Part shown: in pieces, positions 7,080-16,550 of the stretch
Layout of the letters: every line of letters starts with the position of its first letter
How positions within the stretch are numbered: the stretch's first letter is position 1
Origin: G963662675 sp963662675
GTDB taxonomy: Bacteria; Bacteroidota; Bacteroidia; Bacteroidales; Prolixibacteraceae
Direction of reading: 5' to 3'
Length of the DNA: 64,000 bases
Assembly: GCA_963662675.2 (NCBI GenBank)
Contig: CAXXHP010000002.1
Span: 62,001 to 126,000, forward strand
Notes under the pieces: model-generated
The model's database searches: none
Told to the model about the DNA's origin: nothing
Seen by the model: the letters and a program-made list of their open reading frames with translations, nothing else
Position numbers and translations under genes: made by a program

Positions 7080-8847
7080 TCTTCGATTTTTGATCTTCAT
7101 CAACCAACTCTTTAATAAATTGAAGGTCATTAGGCAGAACCCAACTTTCACGAACCTCAAAGTTAGAGCGAAGTCTTAGAATTTTCGGGAAGTAGACTAC
7201 TCGTTCCGGTTGTTTCCCTTGCTTTAAATCACCTGGATCCCATTTCCCATTGTCGTTACGGTCTACTATTAACTTAATAATGTACTTGTCAGGTTTTAGA
7301 TATGGAATTTCAAGCCCACCATCACTTGTTACTGCATATTCCCGAAGCAGTTCTTCGTCTTCCGAATTTTTCAGCAACTGCACCAAGCAATTCCCAGGCA
7401 AATTACTAATATTAAGCACTATTTTGGCATAATAGTCTTCCTCTTGAATTGTAAATTTTTGGTTTAACAAATTAGATGGGCTGCCTGAATATGTTTTTGC
7501 AGCAGCAGAATCAATCTCTAAACGATATTCCCCTTCAAACTCCCATGGATAATCAATAATAAATTTACGTAAGGATGTACTGTCCTGTATAATCTTTAGT
7601 TCAACAGATTCTTCAATAGTGTCAATCTGCTGATAAAAATGAATCTTCGAATAATCAAATTCAGAAAGAGGCTCTGCAGACTCCAACTTCAATTCTTTAT
7701 TCACATCGAAGTTCTTCTTCATATTATGCGAAAAAGAAAAATGCGTTACTACTTCAACCGCTTCAGAATCTTTCTTTTTCTTTTCTTTTTGAACTGGAGT
7801 TGAAAAGTACAAATCGACAGTGTCTTTCTTAAGAACTATCTGATCCAAACTATCATGCACTAAATACTCCAATTGAAATTTAAGAGAATCTCTTCGACTT
7901 ATAATCGTATCATTAATCCATAACGAAAGAGAATCTCGGGTCGGATTGTATTCGAGATATGACCAATTTGGTCTTGCCTCCGGTGATAAGAGATTGATTT
8001 TAAATGAATCTGTCAACGACTCGGCAAAATAAAATTGACACAAATTGGCTTTATTTCGATTATAACTATCCAAATATTGATTATAAACATTCTCGCTATA
8101 CAAAAGCAGGTAATAAGGACCTTCATTACTTTTCAGTAATGTATCGGCCACCGATAGTTCTTGCAAATTTATTGATGAATCATAGAAAGCGATCATCTCA
8201 TTAGGTTGACTGAAAGAAAGGCTGTTGTCCGTATCATCCAATGCATATATCTGATAATTATTCTCGGCAATATTAGTTATCAGAAAGAATCCTTCTTCAT
8301 CCGTTTTAGCAATATAGTCTGGAATACTATCATTAAATGCTGCCAGGCTATTATCCGTATGCAAAAGGATCAGAACACCTTCCATGGGTTCCATATTTTC
8401 AGCATTTCTCACATAACCCCCAATTGCCAAGGTGTCAAAAGCCATACCTGTACTAAATGAAAAACGATAATCTTCAAGCGGATTTTTCTCATTATTGTCC
8501 TTAATTGCATCTTTAAAATCGAGAGAATAAGTTGTATTTGGTGCCACATCTTCTCCAAGATCGACCACCAAAGTTTTAGATCTAATTTTTACGATTGGCC
8601 TGCTACTTATTGGAGGGGAAACTACTAAGGTTTTAGCGACTTCGTCCGAAACAATAAATTCATCAAAAGTTAAGCTTACAGTATTCTCTTCATACATTGT
8701 TGCATTAGCTTCAGGTATGCTTTTTATAACGACCGGAGAAATTGTATCCTTATCTCCTCCAACAGGCACTCCTGGGTTTGCACATGAGGTTGTGAATATC
8801 AAGTATGATATATACCCTACCAATGATATTGAAAATATTTTTTTCAT
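7069..8847 (-). CDS. Ig-like (Big_5) domain lipoprotein
   Basis: A protein of 592 residues with a lipoprotein signal ending TTSC at residue 22. It opens with NPGVPVGGDKDTISPVVIKSIPEAN, then a Big_5 Ig-like domain to about residue 130 (NTVSLTFDEFIV, TTYSLDFKDAIKDNNEKNPL). The remaining 450 residues are beta-rich without catalytic motifs. The C-terminal domain has a Ca-binding-like DRNDNGKWDPGD near residue 545. It is probably a surface or periplasmic lipoprotein. This family is widespread in Bacteroidota and here sits between glmS and the DUF3108 gene, hinting at an envelope role. Confidence 0.85.
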   Translation of the reverse strand: MKKIFSISLVGYISYLIFTTSCANPGVPVGGDKDTISPVVIKSIPEANATMYEENTVSLTFDEFIVSDEVAKTLVVSPPISSRPIVKIRSKTLVVDLGEDVAPNTTYSLDFKDAIKDNNEKNPLEDYRFSFSTGMAFDTLAIGGYVRNAENMEPMEGVLILLHTDNSLAAFNDSIPDYIAKTDEEGFFLITNIAENNYQIYALDDTDNSLSFSQPNEMIAFYDSSINLQELSVADTLLKSNEGPYYLLLYSENVYNQYLDSYNRNKANLCQFYFAESLTDSFKINLLSPEARPNWSYLEYNPTRDSLSLWINDTIISRRDSLKFQLEYLVHDSLDQIVLKKDTVDLYFSTPVQKEKKKKDSEAVEVVTHFSFSHNMKKNFDVNKELKLESAEPLSEFDYSKIHFYQQIDTIEESVELKIIQDSTSLRKFIIDYPWEFEGEYRLEIDSAAAKTYSGSPSNLLNQKFTIQEEDYYAKIVLNISNLPGNCLVQLLKNSEDEELLREYAVTSDGGLEIPYLKPDKYIIKLIVDRNDNGKWDPGDLKQGKQPERVVYFPKILRLRSNFEVRESWVLPNDLQFIKELVDEDQKSKNAK

Positions 8848-8890
8848 CTGAATTTTTTATCGCCGGATGATCACACTTAAAAAAGAAAAA

Positions 8891-10729
8891 TTATTCAACG
8901 GTAACTGATTTGGCTAAATTACGAGGTTGATCTACGTCACAACCACGCATTACTGCAATATAATAAGCAAACAACTGCAATGGTATTACGGTCAATAGTG
9001 CTGCCACTGCAGGATGTGATGCAGGTATTTCAAACAAATCATCTGCCATAGCCCTAAGACCATTATCATCATCAGTAACCACAGCTATAATATTTCCTTT
9101 TCGTGCCTTTACTTCCTGTATGTTGCTTACAACTTTTTCATAATAGCTGTCCTTCGCAGAAACCACAACAACAGGCAAATTATCATCAACTAAAGCAATA
9201 GGACCGTGTTTCATCTCACCAGCAGCATAACCTTCAGCATGCATATATGAAATCTCTTTTAATTTCAATGCACCTTCCAGAGCAACGGGGAATAAATAGC
9301 CGCGTCCAAGGTACAGAGCATTAATTGCATCTTTATACTTACCAGCAACATCTTTTATATGAGGGTGGCCCAACAATATGGTCTGTACTTTGTCTGGAAT
9401 TGCACACATTTCACGAATAAGCTTTTCATAAGTTTCCGAATCAATCTGACGACGTTCCATGGCCAACTTAAAAGCAAATAAAGTAAGCACTGTAACCTGT
9501 GCAGTGAATGCTTTCGTTGATGCTACTCCAATTTCCGCTCCAGCATGGGTATATACTCCGGCATCCGTTTCCCGAGCAATACTAGAACCAACTACATTAC
9601 ATACTCCCAATATGATTGCACCTTGTTCCTTCGCCATTTTTATGGCTGCCAGAGTATCTGCAGTTTCTCCACTTTGACTAATCGCAATGACAACATCTCC
9701 GGGATTAATGATCGGTTTTCGGTAACGAAATTCTGAAGCATATTCAACCTCGACAGAGATTCTGGCATATTCTTCTATTAGGTATTCTGCCACAAGAGCT
9801 GCATGCCATGAAGTTCCGCATCCAATTATAATAATTCGATTTGCCTTGACAATTTTTGGAAAAACATCAAGTAATCCTCCAAGGACTATCTCATTTTTAT
9901 CCGGATTTATTCTTCCTCTGAATGTATCTTGAATAGTCTTGGGTTGCTCAAATATTTCTTTAAGCATATAATGGTCAAAGTCTCCTTTTTCCAAATCACC
10001 AATAGACAATTCAACTTTTGTTACTTCAAAATTTGCCGGATCATTATTGATTCTTTTAAGGGCTAGGCTATCCTTACTTATAATAGCAACATCCCCATCA
10101 TTCATGTAGATAACACTGTTTGTATACTCAACTATAGGGCTGGCATCGGAGGCAAGAAAATACTCTCCCTGTCCAACACCAATAACAAGGGGGCTGCCCA
10201 TTCTTGCGGCAATAATCTGATCTTGTTCTGCCTTGCACATCACAACAATACCATAAGCACCTACAACTTTTGACAAAGCCAAGCGTACGGCCATTTCAGC
10301 GTTTTCTACGTCATCAAGCTTGTAGATATACTCAATTAGGTTTACAAGAACCTCGGTATCTGTCTCTGTTTCAAAATGGACTCCCTTTGAAGAAAGATCC
10401 TTTTTTAGCTCTGCATAATTTTCAATGATGCCATTGTGTACAAGAACAAAATTCCTGTCCATCGACGTATGCGGATGGGCATTCACGTCATTCGGTTCTC
10501 CATGAGTTGCCCAACGGGTATGCCCAATCCCTATTTGTCCCTGCGTATCTTTATCTGCAACAAAAGCTTCTAATTCACTTACTTTCCCCTTTTTCTTATA
10601 GGTTTTAAAGGAGATATCAGAAATAGTAATACCGGCAGAATCATATCCCCGGTATTCAAGTCTTTGCAATCCTTTTATCAGGATTGAGTATGCATTTTTA
10701 TTGCCTATGTAACCAACTATCCCACACAT
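8891..10729 (-). CDS. glmS: Glutamine-fructose-6-phosphate aminotransferase
   Basis: A 612-residue, full-length GlmS, which makes glucosamine-6-phosphate from fructose-6-phosphate and glutamine, the first step to UDP-GlcNAc for peptidoglycan and lipid A. The class II amidotransferase domain starts MCGIVGYIG with nucleophile Cys2, followed by TRWATHGEPN and HNGIIENY. Two SIS domains follow (IIIGCGTSWHAALVAEYL at about residue 300; LYLGRGYLFPVALEGALKLKE at about 475), and the C-terminus is the conserved QPRNLAKSVTVE. The 5' flank to the DUF4270 gene is only about 34 bp, with no hairpin or glmS-ribozyme-like sequence seen, so it is probably an internal gene of the operon. Confidence 0.97.
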   Translation of the reverse strand: MCGIVGYIGNKNAYSILIKGLQRLEYRGYDSAGITISDISFKTYKKKGKVSELEAFVADKDTQGQIGIGHTRWATHGEPNDVNAHPHTSMDRNFVLVHNGIIENYAELKKDLSSKGVHFETETDTEVLVNLIEYIYKLDDVENAEMAVRLALSKVVGAYGIVVMCKAEQDQIIAARMGSPLVIGVGQGEYFLASDASPIVEYTNSVIYMNDGDVAIISKDSLALKRINNDPANFEVTKVELSIGDLEKGDFDHYMLKEIFEQPKTIQDTFRGRINPDKNEIVLGGLLDVFPKIVKANRIIIIGCGTSWHAALVAEYLIEEYARISVEVEYASEFRYRKPIINPGDVVIAISQSGETADTLAAIKMAKEQGAIILGVCNVVGSSIARETDAGVYTHAGAEIGVASTKAFTAQVTVLTLFAFKLAMERRQIDSETYEKLIREMCAIPDKVQTILLGHPHIKDVAGKYKDAINALYLGRGYLFPVALEGALKLKEISYMHAEGYAAGEMKHGPIALVDDNLPVVVVSAKDSYYEKVVSNIQEVKARKGNIIAVVTDDDNGLRAMADDLFEIPASHPAVAALLTVIPLQLFAYYIAVMRGCDVDQPRNLAKSVTVE

Positions 10730-10763
10730 ATTATTTTCAATTAAGTGAAACCGTTGGAAGGTG

Positions 10764-12098
10764 TTAATTTACTTTCGTATAAGTCACCTCAAAACGAATT
10801 CCAATTTCGCTGGTACTACCCTTTAAAACAACTCGTCTGTATAAAAAGTTACTGTATGTTGGATATAAAAGAAATCCAAAATTCTGTTTATCTCCATTAA
10901 TAATTTGCTGAAGATGACTGGTGATATTGAAACTATATGTCGCATCAGTATCAACATAACTACCTCCATAAATTGCATTATAAGTTAGAAAATCTATGGG
11001 AAAGTAATCATCTCCGTTTTCATCCAAGGCTTTCAAAAATATAATAGAAGGCAACTGATACTGATCAAGATCTGAAGCGACTGTATCAACATGAAAAATC
11101 AATTCAGCTTTATTAATAATAATGTTAGAAGAATCTTTCCAGGTATCCAAATTCGGAAGATTAACCTTAGTCCGAAGTCCACCCAACGTTTGGATATAAA
11201 TTAAGCTATCCTCATTCACTTCTTGATCCAGATTAGTATAAAAATCTGTACTTGAATAATCGTGAGCATATCTATTTACACGAGCTGAATTTGTATTCAC
11301 AGAGTATGAATAACTTAATGAATCTTCTTCACTTCCTTCAAGGGTATTCTGATAATAGAGAGTTATGTGAGAATTAAAAATGCCTAAAATTGATCCACCT
11401 TCATCAATATCCTGGGTCTCAATATAAAGTCCTTTAAAGAACTCTTTGAAAGCATCATTGTTGACTAAATCCAAGGAATCTGCCTGAATCAATTTATCAG
11501 CTAAACTATTATCGAGTTTAATTACAAGTTCCTGAGTAATCGTATCAACACCTGTCGAATCCAATTGAAACTTTGGTACAAAATCAAGTTCTCCAACAGA
11601 TACTAACGATGATAATGCTTTTAAGTCAACATCCTGATAATAGTCATAATTTGAAGCTCCATCCACTCCGATTGTATCCAGAAAAATGTCTTCAACAAGC
11701 TCATATACTTTTAAAGATTGAGTTGTCAATGTATCCCCAAAAACTTCTTTATACGACAAATAAAGAACCAGTGAGTCTGCTTGTGGAGTTAAACTAAAAT
11801 CCGGGAATGTAGAAATGCGGAATTGATGTGCAAAATCTGTTATTGTTTTTCCAAAAACTGGATCATTGAAAGTTCCAAGCAGATTAAACTCTGTTTCATC
11901 ACTCTTTAATGGTCCATCAGTAAATGTAAAAGCTTGAATTGCATCTTTCTCAACTGATTTGCCCACTACTGAAATATCAGATCCTGGGATGATATTCAAT
12001 CCGGTGCTATTCGGATCCTCGCTACATGCACTGAACACTATAACTGTAAATACAAAAACAATTATGAATTTGTATGAAGACAAATATTTTTTACTCAC
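10764..12098 (-). CDS. DUF4270 family lipoprotein
   Basis: A beta-rich DUF4270 protein of about 444 residues from a GTG at 12098, where the signal VSKKYLSSYKFIIVFVFTVIVFSAC makes a standard lipobox (FSAC). The frame is open to an ATG at 12173, but that start adds 25 residues, pushes the signal inward and overlaps the upstream gene by 47 bp, so GTG is preferred though not certain. The mature part begins SEDPNSTGLNIIPGSDISV, which is characteristic of the family. The function is unknown; it is a probable outer-membrane lipoprotein. Consistent position between the GT5 gene and glmS suggests a sugar or envelope link. Confidence 0.85.
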   Translation of the reverse strand: MSKKYLSSYKFIIVFVFTVIVFSACSEDPNSTGLNIIPGSDISVVGKSVEKDAIQAFTFTDGPLKSDETEFNLLGTFNDPVFGKTITDFAHQFRISTFPDFSLTPQADSLVLYLSYKEVFGDTLTTQSLKVYELVEDIFLDTIGVDGASNYDYYQDVDLKALSSLVSVGELDFVPKFQLDSTGVDTITQELVIKLDNSLADKLIQADSLDLVNNDAFKEFFKGLYIETQDIDEGGSILGIFNSHITLYYQNTLEGSEEDSLSYSYSVNTNSARVNRYAHDYSSTDFYTNLDQEVNEDSLIYIQTLGGLRTKVNLPNLDTWKDSSNIIINKAELIFHVDTVASDLDQYQLPSIIFLKALDENGDDYFPIDFLTYNAIYGGSYVDTDATYSFNITSHLQQIINGDKQNFGFLLYPTYSNFLYRRVVLKGSTSEIGIRFEVTYTKVN

Positions 12099-12126
12099 TA
12101 GATTTCTGTTTTTGAGGGAAATACTT

Positions 12127-12930
12127 CTAAAACACCTTGTCGTAAAATTCATTATACGCATCAATGTAAACATCTTCTGATTGATAATTCAAAACAGGTT
12201 TATCCTGTGAATTTATAAAATCAGACAATCCGGCATCAATTTCTTCACTTCCTTGAATTACCGCATCAGCATATTCAATTCCTAATTTAGACATGTTTTC
12301 ATATTCTGGACTACCAAGCAGATTTACATCACCTTCATTAACCCCATCAATCAAAACATTTTGCTTCACCTGAGAACTTAACGGTTTTTTAAAGTTTTCA
12401 TTGTAAACTGAATAGATTACTTTGGAGTTTGCAAATATTGGATCGTCTTTATATGCAGTCTTGATATAAAGAGGAATTAATGAACTCAACCATCCATGAC
12501 AATGGATCAGGTCGGGAGCCCAACGTAGTTTGATAACAGTTTCGAGTACCCCTCTAGCAAAGAACACAGCACGCTCATCATTATCATCAAACTCCTTTCC
12601 CTTGCTGTCTTTAAGCACATTCTTCCGATGGAAGTAATCTTCGTTATCAATAAAATAAACCTGCATTCGGGCTGCCTGTATAGACGCAACTTTTATGATC
12701 AAAGGATGATCTGCATCATTTATGACCAGGTTCATTCCAGATAAACGGATTACCTCATGTAACTGATTTCTTCTTTCATTAACACTTCCATACCGAGGCA
12801 TAAAAGTCCTAATTTCTCTACCTTTCTCCTGAATTCCCTGCGGTAAAAACCGAGATTTCACGGACATTTCTGATTCAGGAAGATACGGTGTAATTTCTTG
12901 CGAGATGAATAAGACTCTTTTCTTTTCCAT
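12127..12930 (-). CDS. GT5 N-terminal-domain protein ('glycogen synthase' without GT1 half)
   Basis: A protein of 267 residues matching only the N-terminal Rossmann domain of glycogen/starch synthase (GT5): RVLFISQEITPYL, REIRTFMPRYGSV, DERAVFFARGVLETV and APDLIHCHGWLSSLIPLYIK. True enzymes are about 480 residues with a C-terminal nucleotide-binding domain, which is absent. The ADP-glucose-binding KxGGL motif expected after the first strand is replaced by ESEMSVKSR. It is unlikely to be an autonomous glycosyltransferase; a sensor or partner role is inference. It is the first gene of the operon leading to glmS and divergent from panC. Related short proteins next to panC/panD are common in Bacteroidia. 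Confidence 0.85.
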   Translation of the reverse strand: MEKKRVLFISQEITPYLPESEMSVKSRFLPQGIQEKGREIRTFMPRYGSVNERRNQLHEVIRLSGMNLVINDADHPLIIKVASIQAARMQVYFIDNEDYFHRKNVLKDSKGKEFDDNDERAVFFARGVLETVIKLRWAPDLIHCHGWLSSLIPLYIKTAYKDDPIFANSKVIYSVYNENFKKPLSSQVKQNVLIDGVNEGDVNLLGSPEYENMSKLGIEYADAVIQGSEEIDAGLSDFINSQDKPVLNYQSEDVYIDAYNEFYDKVF

Positions 12931-12955
12931 TGAAAATATGCTGAATTTGATTTGG

Positions 12956-12987
12956 CAAAATTAATAAAAATATGCCGAATATTCAAT
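12956..12987 (-). promoter_or_regulatory. Promoter of the GT5-DUF4270-glmS operon
   Basis: On the minus strand ATTG (12987-12984), a 20-nt spacer and TAATTTTG (12963-12956) match the -33/-7 consensus except for one base in the -33 box. The -7 box ends about 25 bp upstream of the ATG at 12930. Confidence 0.6.
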
Positions 12988-13086
12988 TTTAATGGATTAT
13001 AGCCATCTTTAAAGAAACTAAAGAAAATTTCTCATGGCTTTATTTTGAATTATTTATTTACTTTGCACCCTAAATTTTTTTTCCAG

Positions 13087-13935
13087 ATGCTGGTTGTAAA
13101 GGAAATAAGTGATTTAAAATCACAGATACAAGCAATAAAAAACGAAGGGAAAAAGGTTGGTTTTGTTCCAACCATGGGTGCCCTACACTCCGGTCACCTT
13201 TCGTTGGTCGAAGAAGCCAAAAAACTGACTGACTATGTTGTCGTTAGTATTTTTGTAAACCCAACACAATTTAATGATCCAAGCGATTTAAAGAAATATC
13301 CTCGCACTCTTGATAAGGACGTTAAAATGCTCGAATCAACTGCCTGTCAGCTGATTTTTGCCCCCGAAGTTGAGACCATGTATCCGGAGCCGGACACTCG
13401 TCAATTCAACTTTGGAAAGTTAGAAACGGTCATGGAAGGGCAGTACCGTGACGGACATTTTAATGGGGTAGCACAGGTTGTTAGTAAATTATTTAACATG
13501 GTTGAGCCCGACAAGGCATTTTTTGGCTTAAAGGACTTTCAACAGTTAGTAATTATAAAATCAATGGTAAAACAATTAACTTTGCCCATTGAAATTATTC
13601 CATGCCCGATTATAAGAGAAGAAAATGGATTGGCCATGAGTTCAAGAAATGAACGGTTGACCACAGAACAAAGAAGTAATGCGGCACATATATATAAGAC
13701 ACTGAATGAAGCCAGGAACAAAGCCGCAGGCATGAGCGTAAAAGAACTTAAAAACTGGGTAGTTGAGCAAATCAACACTAATGCATATCTAGAAACAGAG
13801 TATTTTGAAATTGTGGATGATGAAAAATTGAATCCCATAAATCAATGGACCGAGCCAGTAAACAAAGTAGGATGTATTGCTGTTTTTTGTGGGAAGGTCC
13901 GCTTAATTGACAACTTGGTTTTCAATATTAATTAG
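13087..13935 (+). CDS. panC: Pantothenate synthetase
   Basis: A 282-residue full-length PanC, which joins pantoate and beta-alanine using ATP. The HIGH-type motif is MGALHSGHLSLV (about residue 32), with NPTQF, GQYRDGHFNGVAQVV, FGLKDFQQL and the KMSKS-like AMSSRNERL. The frame is open from 13045, but that stretch overlaps a promoter-like TTACTTTG at 13058-13065, so the ATG encoding MLVVKEI at 13087 is preferred. It is followed by panD after 6 bp; together they supply beta-alanine and pantothenate for CoA. Confidence 0.96.
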   Translation: MLVVKEISDLKSQIQAIKNEGKKVGFVPTMGALHSGHLSLVEEAKKLTDYVVVSIFVNPTQFNDPSDLKKYPRTLDKDVKMLESTACQLIFAPEVETMYPEPDTRQFNFGKLETVMEGQYRDGHFNGVAQVVSKLFNMVEPDKAFFGLKDFQQLVIIKSMVKQLTLPIEIIPCPIIREENGLAMSSRNERLTTEQRSNAAHIYKTLNEARNKAAGMSVKELKNWVVEQINTNAYLETEYFEIVDDEKLNPINQWTEPVNKVGCIAVFCGKVRLIDNLVFNIN

Positions 13936-13941
13936 AGCAAA

Positions 13942-14292
13942 ATGTATATTGAAGTTTGTAAATCGAAAATTCATAAAGTCACCGTTACTGAAGCAAACCT
14001 GCAGTACGTTGGAAGTATAACCATTGATGAAGATCTGATGGATGCTGCCAATTTGATTGAAAATGAAAAGGTGCAGGTCGTTAACATCAACAACGGTGAA
14101 CGTTTAGAAACGTATGTGATTAAAGGGAAGAGAAATTCAGGAGTAATTTGTCTAAATGGCCCTGCTGCCCGAAAAGTAGCAGTAGGTGATGTAGTCATCA
14201 TTATTTCATATGCCATGCTGGAGTTCGAAGAAGCGAAGTCCTTCAGCCCTAAATTGGTATTTCCCGACATTGAAACGAACAAAATCGTCTAA
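13942..14292 (+). CDS. panD: Aspartate 1-decarboxylase
   Basis: A 116-residue PanD proenzyme that makes beta-alanine from aspartate. The self-cleavage site YVGSITID gives Gly24-Ser25, and Ser25 becomes the pyruvoyl group. [21 protein letters not shown] is the conserved substrate-pocket region. It is co-transcribed with panC (6-bp gap) and ends in a clear terminator. Confidence 0.96.
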   Translation: MYIEVCKSKIHKVTVTEANLQYVGSITIDEDLMDAANLIENEKVQVVNINNGERLETYVIKGKRNSGVICLNGPAARKVAVGDVVIIISYAMLEFEEAKSFSPKLVFPDIETNKIV

Positions 14293-14314
14293 GATCCCTT
14301 AATAAGAACATTAT

Positions 14315-14345
14315 ACCCCGCTACAAATGCTGTATCGGGGTTTTT
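14315..14345 (+). terminator. Terminator of panCD
   Basis: ACCCCG (14315-14320) pairs with CGGGGT (14336-14341), with an inner TACA/TGTA stem, and is followed by T5. It closes the panC-panD operon. Confidence 0.8.
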
Positions 14346-14440
14346 ATTTTTAAATCTGCCCCATCCTCATTATTTCCCATCTTGATTTCGCGTTTCAAAA
14401 TTGAAAGTTATATTTTTACTGAATATCTTTTATTAAAAAT

Positions 14441-14929
14441 ATGGAAAGTATTACGCGTAAAATATATCCTTCCTTTGAATCCTTTTTTGACACCTTAAAA
14501 AGCTGGAAAACCCAAAATCAAAAATTGGTATTTACCAATGGATGCTTTGACTTATTGCACAGGGGACATATCGAATACCTTGCAAAATCAGCCCTTTTAG
14601 GCAATAAACTGATTGTTGGATTAAATACAGACAGGTCAGTAAAAAGGTTGAAAGGCAATAGCCGCCCATTGGTGGATCAAGAATCGCGAGCTATTATGCT
14701 CGCGGCATTGCAAATGGTTGACGCAGTCATATTTTTTAATGAAGATACGCCATCCGGACTAATCGAAAAAATCACACCAAACGTATTGGCAAAGGGCAAT
14801 GACTACAAAATTGAAGAAATTGCTGGATACGATATCGTGCTTGCCAACGGTGGAAAAGTCGAAACTATTGAATTGACCAAAGGCTTCTCTAGCACATCCC
14901 TCGTCAAAAAAATTAAAAAACTCAACTGA
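14441..14929 (+). CDS. Heptose 1-phosphate adenylyltransferase (RfaE2/HldE-C type)
   Basis: A 162-residue nucleotidyltransferase of the cytidylyltransferase fold. It carries VFTNGCFDLLHRGHIEYL (HxGH motif), NTDRSVKRLKG, and the C-terminal KGNDYKIEEIAGYDIV and STSLVKKI. This is the pattern of the D-glycero-beta-D-manno-heptose 1-phosphate adenylyltransferase domain, encoded separately from the kinase as in many Bacteroidota, and used to make ADP-heptose for LPS core. No kinase gene lies nearby. The stop shares one base with the radA ATG (TGATG), so translation is coupled. Confidence 0.9.
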   Translation: MESITRKIYPSFESFFDTLKSWKTQNQKLVFTNGCFDLLHRGHIEYLAKSALLGNKLIVGLNTDRSVKRLKGNSRPLVDQESRAIMLAALQMVDAVIFFNEDTPSGLIEKITPNVLAKGNDYKIEEIAGYDIVLANGGKVETIELTKGFSSTSLVKKIKKLN

Positions 14930-16290
14930 TGGCCAAAGTAAAAACTGTATTTACCTGCCAGAACTGCGGAACGCAATCACCCAAATGGATAGGACGCTGT
15001 GCCAACTGTGGAGAATGGAACACCTACCTTGAAGAGGTTCAGGTAAAAGAATCTAAACATACATTGCCATCACGCACCGCAAGTGGGGCACAACCACAAA
15101 AACTCTCACAAGTTGGTGAAGGACAAATAGAACGAATAGACACCAGAAATAGCGAGCTTAACAGAGTGCTTGGGGGTGGCTTGGTGCCCGGTTCATTGGT
15201 ATTGGTGGGCGGAGAGCCAGGCATTGGCAAATCAACTTTAGTGCTACAGGTAACACTCGATCTTAAGGATCGAAAAATACTTTATGTTTCTGGAGAAGAA
15301 AGCATTCAGCAAATAAAGATTCGCGCAAACCGCTTAAAACGAGAAAACGATGATTGCTACTTTTTAAGTGAAACATCACTTGAAAATATACTAACTCATT
15401 GTGCACATCTGGAACCTGAGCTTTTAGTCATTGATTCGATCCAGACTCTCTCTACAGCACACATCGAATCATCTCCCGGAACTGTTAGTCAAATTCGGGA
15501 ATGCACCAACGGCATTCTCAAATACACCAAAGAGAAACAAATTCCGGTAATTCTGATTGGTCACATTACCAAGGAAGGCACTCTGGCCGGACCAAAGGTG
15601 TTGGAGCACATGGTAGATACCGTATTGCAATTCGAAGGCGAAAACCAGTACATGTACCGTATTCTACGCTCCATAAAAAACCGTTTTGGCTCAACTTCGG
15701 AGCTTGGCATCTTTGAAATGAACAATGAAGGAATGCGTGAAGTAAGCAACCCATCTGAGCTACTAATAAACAAATCAGATGAAGGGTTGAGCGGAACAGC
15801 CATCACTGCTGCCATAGAGGGCAACCGACCACTATTAATTGAGATTCAATCACTGGTAAGTACTGCGGCTTACGGAACCCCTCAACGCTCATCTACCGGA
15901 TTTGACCTACGTAGAATGAATATGCTCCTAGCTGTTCTTGAAAAACGGGCAGGCTTTAAGCTGGCAACAAAAGATGTATTTCTAAATATTGCCGGTGGCA
16001 TTAAGGTGGACGACCCGGCAATTGATCTTGCTGTTGTTTCGGCAGTACTTTCCTCCAACTTTGACATAGCTATTGACAAAACCCTTTGCTTTGCAGGAGA
16101 AGTGGGTCTATCGGGCGAAATACGTGCAGTCAACCGATTAGAACAACGTATTGCCGAAGCCGAGAAACTAGGAATGAAGAAGATCTTCATTCCAAAAAAC
16201 GGAAAAGCAACAGACTTCAAGAAATTTAAAATTCAAATTGAACAAGTATCACGTGTTGAGGATTTCTTCCGTAAGTTATTTAGAAAGTAG
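14929..16290 (+). CDS. radA: DNA repair protein RadA
   Basis: A 453-residue RadA/Sms, a branch-migration ATPase in recombination. The N-terminal C4 zinc finger is CQNCG...CANCG, the Walker A is GGEPGIGKSTL (about residue 94), and the RadA-specific KNRFGSTSELGIFEM lies at about 250. The C-terminal Lon-protease-like domain includes IAGGIKVDDPAIDLAVVSAVLSS and GEVGLSGEIRAV. It is translationally coupled to the upstream heptose adenylyltransferase gene; the pairing looks positional rather than functional. Confidence 0.96.
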   Translation: MAKVKTVFTCQNCGTQSPKWIGRCANCGEWNTYLEEVQVKESKHTLPSRTASGAQPQKLSQVGEGQIERIDTRNSELNRVLGGGLVPGSLVLVGGEPGIGKSTLVLQVTLDLKDRKILYVSGEESIQQIKIRANRLKRENDDCYFLSETSLENILTHCAHLEPELLVIDSIQTLSTAHIESSPGTVSQIRECTNGILKYTKEKQIPVILIGHITKEGTLAGPKVLEHMVDTVLQFEGENQYMYRILRSIKNRFGSTSELGIFEMNNEGMREVSNPSELLINKSDEGLSGTAITAAIEGNRPLLIEIQSLVSTAAYGTPQRSSTGFDLRRMNMLLAVLEKRAGFKLATKDVFLNIAGGIKVDDPAIDLAVVSAVLSSNFDIAIDKTLCFAGEVGLSGEIRAVNRLEQRIAEAEKLGMKKIFIPKNGKATDFKKFKIQIEQVSRVEDFFRKLFRK

Positions 16291-16305
16291 ACGTTTAAAA
16301 ATAAA

Positions 16306-16340
16306 ATAAGCAACCGGCGTCCCGATTGCTTATAACCTTT
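16306..16340 (+). terminator. Terminator-like hairpin after radA
   Basis: ATAAGCAA (16306-16313) pairs with TTGCTTAT (16326-16333), with an inner CGG/CCG stem, followed by the T-rich AACCTTTTCTCTTT. The other roughly 200 bp before the next gene hold no gene I can support. Confidence 0.6.
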
Positions 16341-16550
16341 TCTCTTTACAAATAAAGAATCTGCTTACATAACTGTTTTCTGTTTTTGGCTTTGAGGCAG
16401 ATTGCTGATTAATTAGAGCAATTATTATGCCACCATTGAGGCCTCATCACAAAAAAAAAATACAATTCCGGGAATTTATTTATTTCCATACTTCTTCGGG
16501 GAACTTAGCCGTTACTTGTAATTAGATTTACACTGAAAATTTTCAGGTAT

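Noticed and set aside
8848..8890. glmS ribozyme or regulatory RNA around glmS
   Set aside because: The 5' flank of glmS (10730-10763) is only about 34 bp and the 3' flank 43 bp; no structured RNA fits.
9459..9736. Plus-strand open frames inside glmS and similar antisense frames in ispG, metK, rnr, polA and the RND gene
   Set aside because: They lie entirely inside well-supported genes on the opposite strand and show no family motif; they are shadows of coding sequence.
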